Source of the DNA: Craspedostauros australis
Lineage: Eukaryota > Bacillariophyta > Bacillariophyceae > Mastogloiales > Achnanthaceae
Direction: 5' to 3'
Assembly: GCA_026770025.1 (NCBI GenBank)
Contig: JAMXDE010000049.1
Span: 1 to 64,000, forward strand
Length of the DNA stretch: 64,000 bases
Part shown: positions 60,735 through 64,000 of the stretch, one piece after another
Layout of the letters: each line of letters begins with the position of its first letter
Position numbering within the stretch: position 1 is the stretch's first letter
Program-made: the position numbers and the translations under genes
The notes under the pieces: model-generated
What the model was told of the DNA's origin: nothing
Seen by the model: the letters and a program-made list of their open reading frames with translations, nothing else
Databases searched by the model: none

Positions 60735-62880
60735 TGCGGGATGATACAACTACGTCCAATGTTGGTGAAGGTTGATAGAACTGTGTTATTGTGTGTGCTT
60801 GTTTGAAGTGATGGTTTACAAAGTTAAGTTTGTTGAGATTATGAGCTCATCAATAAGAGCTCATCATCTTCCTGTTTTCTACTTCTTGGCTCGACTAATG
60901 GTGCTATTCACCATTGTCCATTGTGTTGTAACCATGTCAAACTTCTGGTTACTCCTGCTAATTAGTGTATCTGTGTCCAAACATGTGCTATGACACATGT
61001 TTGGAGGTCTAATAGAGTCTCTTTGATCCTCTTGGATCATCTTCCTAATTTTGTCTTGGGTCTGAAACCCGCATCACATTTTCCGAATTCTATCGAGTAG
61101 TTTTCTTGGATCTTTCGAATCGAAGTGTGATTGACACAAAGGACTCAAAACTCGAACAACGATTGGATTGATTCAGTACACATGGCCTAACAACAAGGGA
61201 ACTCATGGTGAATACTAACTGTGTGCCAATAGAGGTTGCAAGCTAATTGTACGAGATTGGCTGGTCATGACGCGCATCAGGCACACAAGGAGAACAGCAC
61301 AGCACAGCACAGCGCATCACCAGTCATTGACGCGCAGCACGGCGCAGCGCACCACAGAACGGCATGGACAACACGGAGGATGGTCACAAGGTGCCTTGTA
61401 CCATCCACTCTTTCCTTTGTGGGAAGGTCACAGTCATTCTACATTCTGTGTAAGCTATGACTACAAGCAGCAGCGAAACAGGAGGAACTTGTTTGAGATG
61501 CGCTGTGTTTCCTCTGTCAACTTTGTGAGGAGGATTTTGTGCCTCCGCTGTATCGTTGTGGAATGGATTCGCAATTCGGGACTCGCAAAGTGTTCTCATT
61601 GATGAGCGCATTCGGTAGATTTGTGGTTAGTTTCCATGGCCCCCAACAGCAAAAACTGTTTGAGAACACCAAACACAACACAACAACACGACAATGGAGA
61701 AACACAACAAAACTCCTCAAGCGCTGTCGAATGGCATCGACGGCACTGCCACAACCAGCGGTCCAGTGCAAGATCTGAGCGCATAGGCGGAACCGCCATG
61801 TAAATTTTGGTGGATGAGCGAGAGGGGGATGCCATCCTGGTTTATTTGGGGCCGTGGCAGGCCCACGCGCACACGACACGATTCCGAGCAAAATCTGCTC
61901 GTTGGATATGGTCTCTGCCTGGAATGCACAGGCCATTCCAACGACCATGGATGGGCAAGATGCATCCAAGAGGATGCTATGAAGATGCACACGAAGTTTG
62001 AGGGTCGGGGGTGGCCTGGAAGGTGCCCTCCGCAAGAAACAAGTGGAGGGCAAGAGTTTTTTGGTGGGTGGCGGCGGACACATCACGTGGCTTCGCTGGT
62101 GATGGGTGCCATTGACAAGTCACCCAGATCGCCAAGCCACCCATTCAAGATGTGTCCAGAATTAACTCAGGGATCGGTTCATGAAGCGTCAGAAAAAACA
62201 AAGGTCTGGAAGAGGCTGCAAGGTGGGATGCACACAAAAGGGATTTTTTGGGGTGTCGCAAAAACTCCATGATGACATCATCACATGGAGGTGTACCTTT
62301 GGAGGTATGAGCGCCCCACCCATTCTGAACACATCAGTGTGTCGCCAGAGAATGTGGGAACGCATGGGGAGCATGTGGAGGAGCTGCAAGGATCGTATCG
62401 ACGAGATACGGATCCAAATACGAATGGCATCCGCGTCGGAATCGGGTGTTCGAAAATTCTGCGTTTCAGTGCAGGGGGCCTTTGAGATATCCAATGCACC
62501 CAGATTTTTCTGTCCTTCATGGAGTGGATAGATGGGGGGTGTGCGGAGCCAATGTGGTGCGCGGATTGTGAAAATGCCAGGGATGATAATGATGATCATG
62601 GGTGCTGAAGGTAGGGCGGCATGGTGCCATCGAGAATTTTTCGCACCCACCACCTGACTGACAGCAAGCCAAAACGACATTAAAAATAAAGTTCATACAA
62701 ATTTAACTTCGATATTCAGAATAAACGATAGACAAGCGTCAGAATGCACTGTCTATATTTAATTTTAAACGATATGGTGTCGAGATATAACATCATAAGC
62801 AGTAATTTGGATGGTGTTGGATGTGCTCTATTTTAGTCTACTTTATCACGACTCATCACGAGTAAAACTCCACAACTAGT
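60735..62880 (+). repeat. Right arm of mariner copy 2
   Basis: This is the counterpart of 44,562-46,711. The first ~740 bp are 98-100% identical. The rest is about 90%, with replaced blocks near 62,170-62,205 and 62,475-62,520. Confidence 0.85.
61501..62272 (+). CDS. Possible second element gene in copy 2, exons unsure
   Basis: This corresponds to 45,335-46,106. The zinc-binding-like pattern reads CFLCQLCEEDFVP...RCGMDSQF, losing one Cys of the second pair. The ATG frame 61,814-62,272 (152 codons) keeps GLCLECTGHSNDHGW and PSHPFKMCPELT. Two parallel copies of equal length with conservative changes argue weakly for coding. The family is unknown. Confidence 0.3.
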
Positions 62881-63032
62881 GCTATCGCCTACAGACTCGA
62901 CGCATTTTCCGGTATCCGCAGGTCGTACATGAAACTATTCCTACGGATGACCGTATCTTTCTCATACCATACTCCCACTGTGAACCATCATACGTACTGC
63001 ACTAGACTATATTATTCTCTAGTCTCATCTTC
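62881..63032. other. Spacer between mariner copy 2 and the AhpC/TSA-like gene
   Basis: About 150 bp contain AGGTCGTAC, also found at the copia left flank, and ACTATATTATTCTCTAG just past the gene's stop codon. It may include a small LTR remnant and the gene's 3' untranslated region. Confidence 0.35.
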
Positions 63033-64000
63033 TCAACTACAATAGTTTTCGTCGCTGAGGCCCAATGGATTGAGTGCCTTCTCATTCCCAATGTACGGCT
63101 CCAAGAATGAGAGCGGACGGGCCATCGTCTTCGAGTAGGTGAGCACTCCATGATTGCGGTATTCGTACTCCACACTCCCATCAGCATCAAAGATAAACGT
63201 GGCACCTCGCCAATCCAGCAGGGTCTGGTCAGGCACGTATTCGCTGAAGTTGGATAGCACCTCCACCATCGATCGTAACCTCACAGTCGCCAATTCCGCC
63301 GGGCGTTGGTATCCCTTCTCGTTCTTCCACAGGCTCTGGTATTGAATAGGGCCCAGCTTGACATCCGTGATGCCCTTGATCTCGATCGGACCAGCGACCA
63401 CCATCTCGTTCGGGGCCAGCCGTTCGGGTGCTGACCTATCTCCGATGTACCCCCGGATGATCTCTGGCAACGTGCCTGGTGCTGCAACGCCAGCACACAT
63501 GGCCATGTAATTGAGCCACGCACGGGCGACTCCGCGGGCCGTCTCCACGCTCATTGTGCCGTCGCTGTGACTGTCGCCATGTTTGGTGTCGATGCTGCGT
63601 TCTTCTGCGTTCGCAGCCCCAACCTCCTTTGCAAACCAAAGCAGCAGAGAGGTCGGTACGATGGATGGAATGTCCCAGTTGGGTCCCCGATGCAAGCCGA
63701 GCGCCTTGTGAATGGAGGCTGCCGGATCCATGCGAATTGTGCTCAATGGCATGCCAGTGAATTCGCTAAACATGCGCGCCGTTTGGCAATCCCCGATCCC
63801 AATGATGCGGAGATCGATGTTGGCTGCCTTGAGATCAGGCAGAACGGCGCAGAGCTGCTCCGCATACTCCGCAGAATCGAAATCGCCGAGCTGCTCCATG
63901 ACGATGACCATCGTCTTCCTCTCTTCGGTGGGACGTCTTTCGCTTTTACCGCCCTTTCCGAAGACAGTGAAGAGACCTGCGAAAGGCGTGTTGTCATTTC
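63033..64000 (-). CDS. AhpC/TSA-like (peroxiredoxin-like) protein, 5' end outside the window
   Basis: The frame is open from the right edge to a TGA at 63,033, giving about 320 codons. The visible ATG at 63,911 is internal, since the in-frame sequence upstream (NTPFAGLFTVFGK...) also reads as protein. It matches the AhpC/TSA-family proteins of cyanobacteria and algal or plant plastids: LGDFDSAEYAEQL, RIIGIGD, MDPAASIHKALGLHRG, MCAGVAAPGTLPEIIRGY, GDRSAP, RPAELATVRLRSM, YVPD and RGATFIFDADG-VEYEYR. The fold is thioredoxin-like; a role in thiol or peroxide chemistry, probably in the plastid, is inferred from family membership. The Cys pair of true peroxiredoxins, if any, would lie in the missing N-terminal part. 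No intron is seen in this portion. It is the first ordinary conserved gene from the telomere. Confidence 0.88.
   Translation of the reverse strand, partial: NDNTPFAGLFTVFGKGGKSERRPTEERKTMVIVMEQLGDFDSAEYAEQLCAVLPDLKAANIDLRIIGIGDCQTARMFSEFTGMPLSTIRMDPAASIHKALGLHRGPNWDIPSIVPTSLLLWFAKEVGAANAEERSIDTKHGDSHSDGTMSVETARGVARAWLNYMAMCAGVAAPGTLPEIIRGYIGDRSAPERLAPNEMVVAGPIEIKGITDVKLGPIQYQSLWKNEKGYQRPAELATVRLRSMVEVLSNFSEYVPDQTLLDWRGATFIFDADGSVEYEYRNHGVLTYSKTMARPLSFLEPYIGNEKALNPLGLSDENYCS

Larger units (their letters stand above)
57352..62880 (-). mobile_element. Mariner-like element, copy 2 (about 5.5 kb, transposase intact)
   Basis: This has the same layout as copy 1: left arm 57,352-58,041, transposase on the minus strand, and a right arm beginning near 60,735, only about 30 bp beyond the start codon. 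It ends near CTCCACAACTAGTGCTATCG. The left end cuts a host gene. No clear TIR pair was found. Confidence 0.75.

Noticed and set aside
1-64000. rRNA, tRNA, riboswitch or origin features
   Set aside because: None could be recognised by reading. A covariance-model scan would be needed, and I do not claim any.

Overview
The window is one chromosome end of a eukaryote, most likely a diatom (stramenopile). Three things point there. The left edge is a TTAGGG-type telomere read on its CCCTAA strand. The host genes have a diatom look: a type II membrane LRR protein with a long Pro/Ser/Thr stalk, and a secreted Cys-rich protein with a PSSNPS/APTSSPT-type linker. The mobile elements (Ty1/copia, PIF/Harbinger-like, plant/oomycete-like mariner) are common in diatoms. 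The genus cannot be fixed from sequence alone. No prokaryotic feature, rRNA or tRNA gene was seen.

Layout. 1-356 is telomere. 358-24,822 is a subtelomeric repeat domain. Its outer part (358-7,120) is a patchwork of a 74-bp G-rich repeat, a ~212-bp higher-order repeat and CA runs. It continues with a 1.4-kb unit (7,121-8,534), then 13 almost identical 1,143-bp units (8,535-23,395), then a second copy of the 1.4-kb unit (23,396 onward). Every unit starts in a short interstitial telomere tract, much as yeast Y' elements do.

24,823-28,450 is a gene-poor transition ending in a Ty1/copia remnant. 28,451-40,030 holds the first host-like genes: a large LRR membrane protein (minus strand), a Harbinger-like transposase with one clear intron, and a decayed secreted Cys-rich gene. 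40,631-62,880 is a transposon nest. Two 5.5-6.1 kb copies of a mariner-like element flank a nearly whole copia element and a 2.6-kb host-gene fragment. One mariner transposase has a premature stop; the other is open over 888 codons.

The last kilobase carries the 3' part of a conserved AhpC/TSA-like thioredoxin-fold protein gene that runs off the window edge. It is the only ordinary core gene, so the window appears to run from telomere, through repeats and transposons, to the edge of the stable chromosome.

The most notable structure is the homogenised telomere-bounded array. Also worth attention are the 28 near-identical LRR units, the mariner pair with uneven identity along its length, and a possible second gene (zinc-binding motif) in the mariner right arm.
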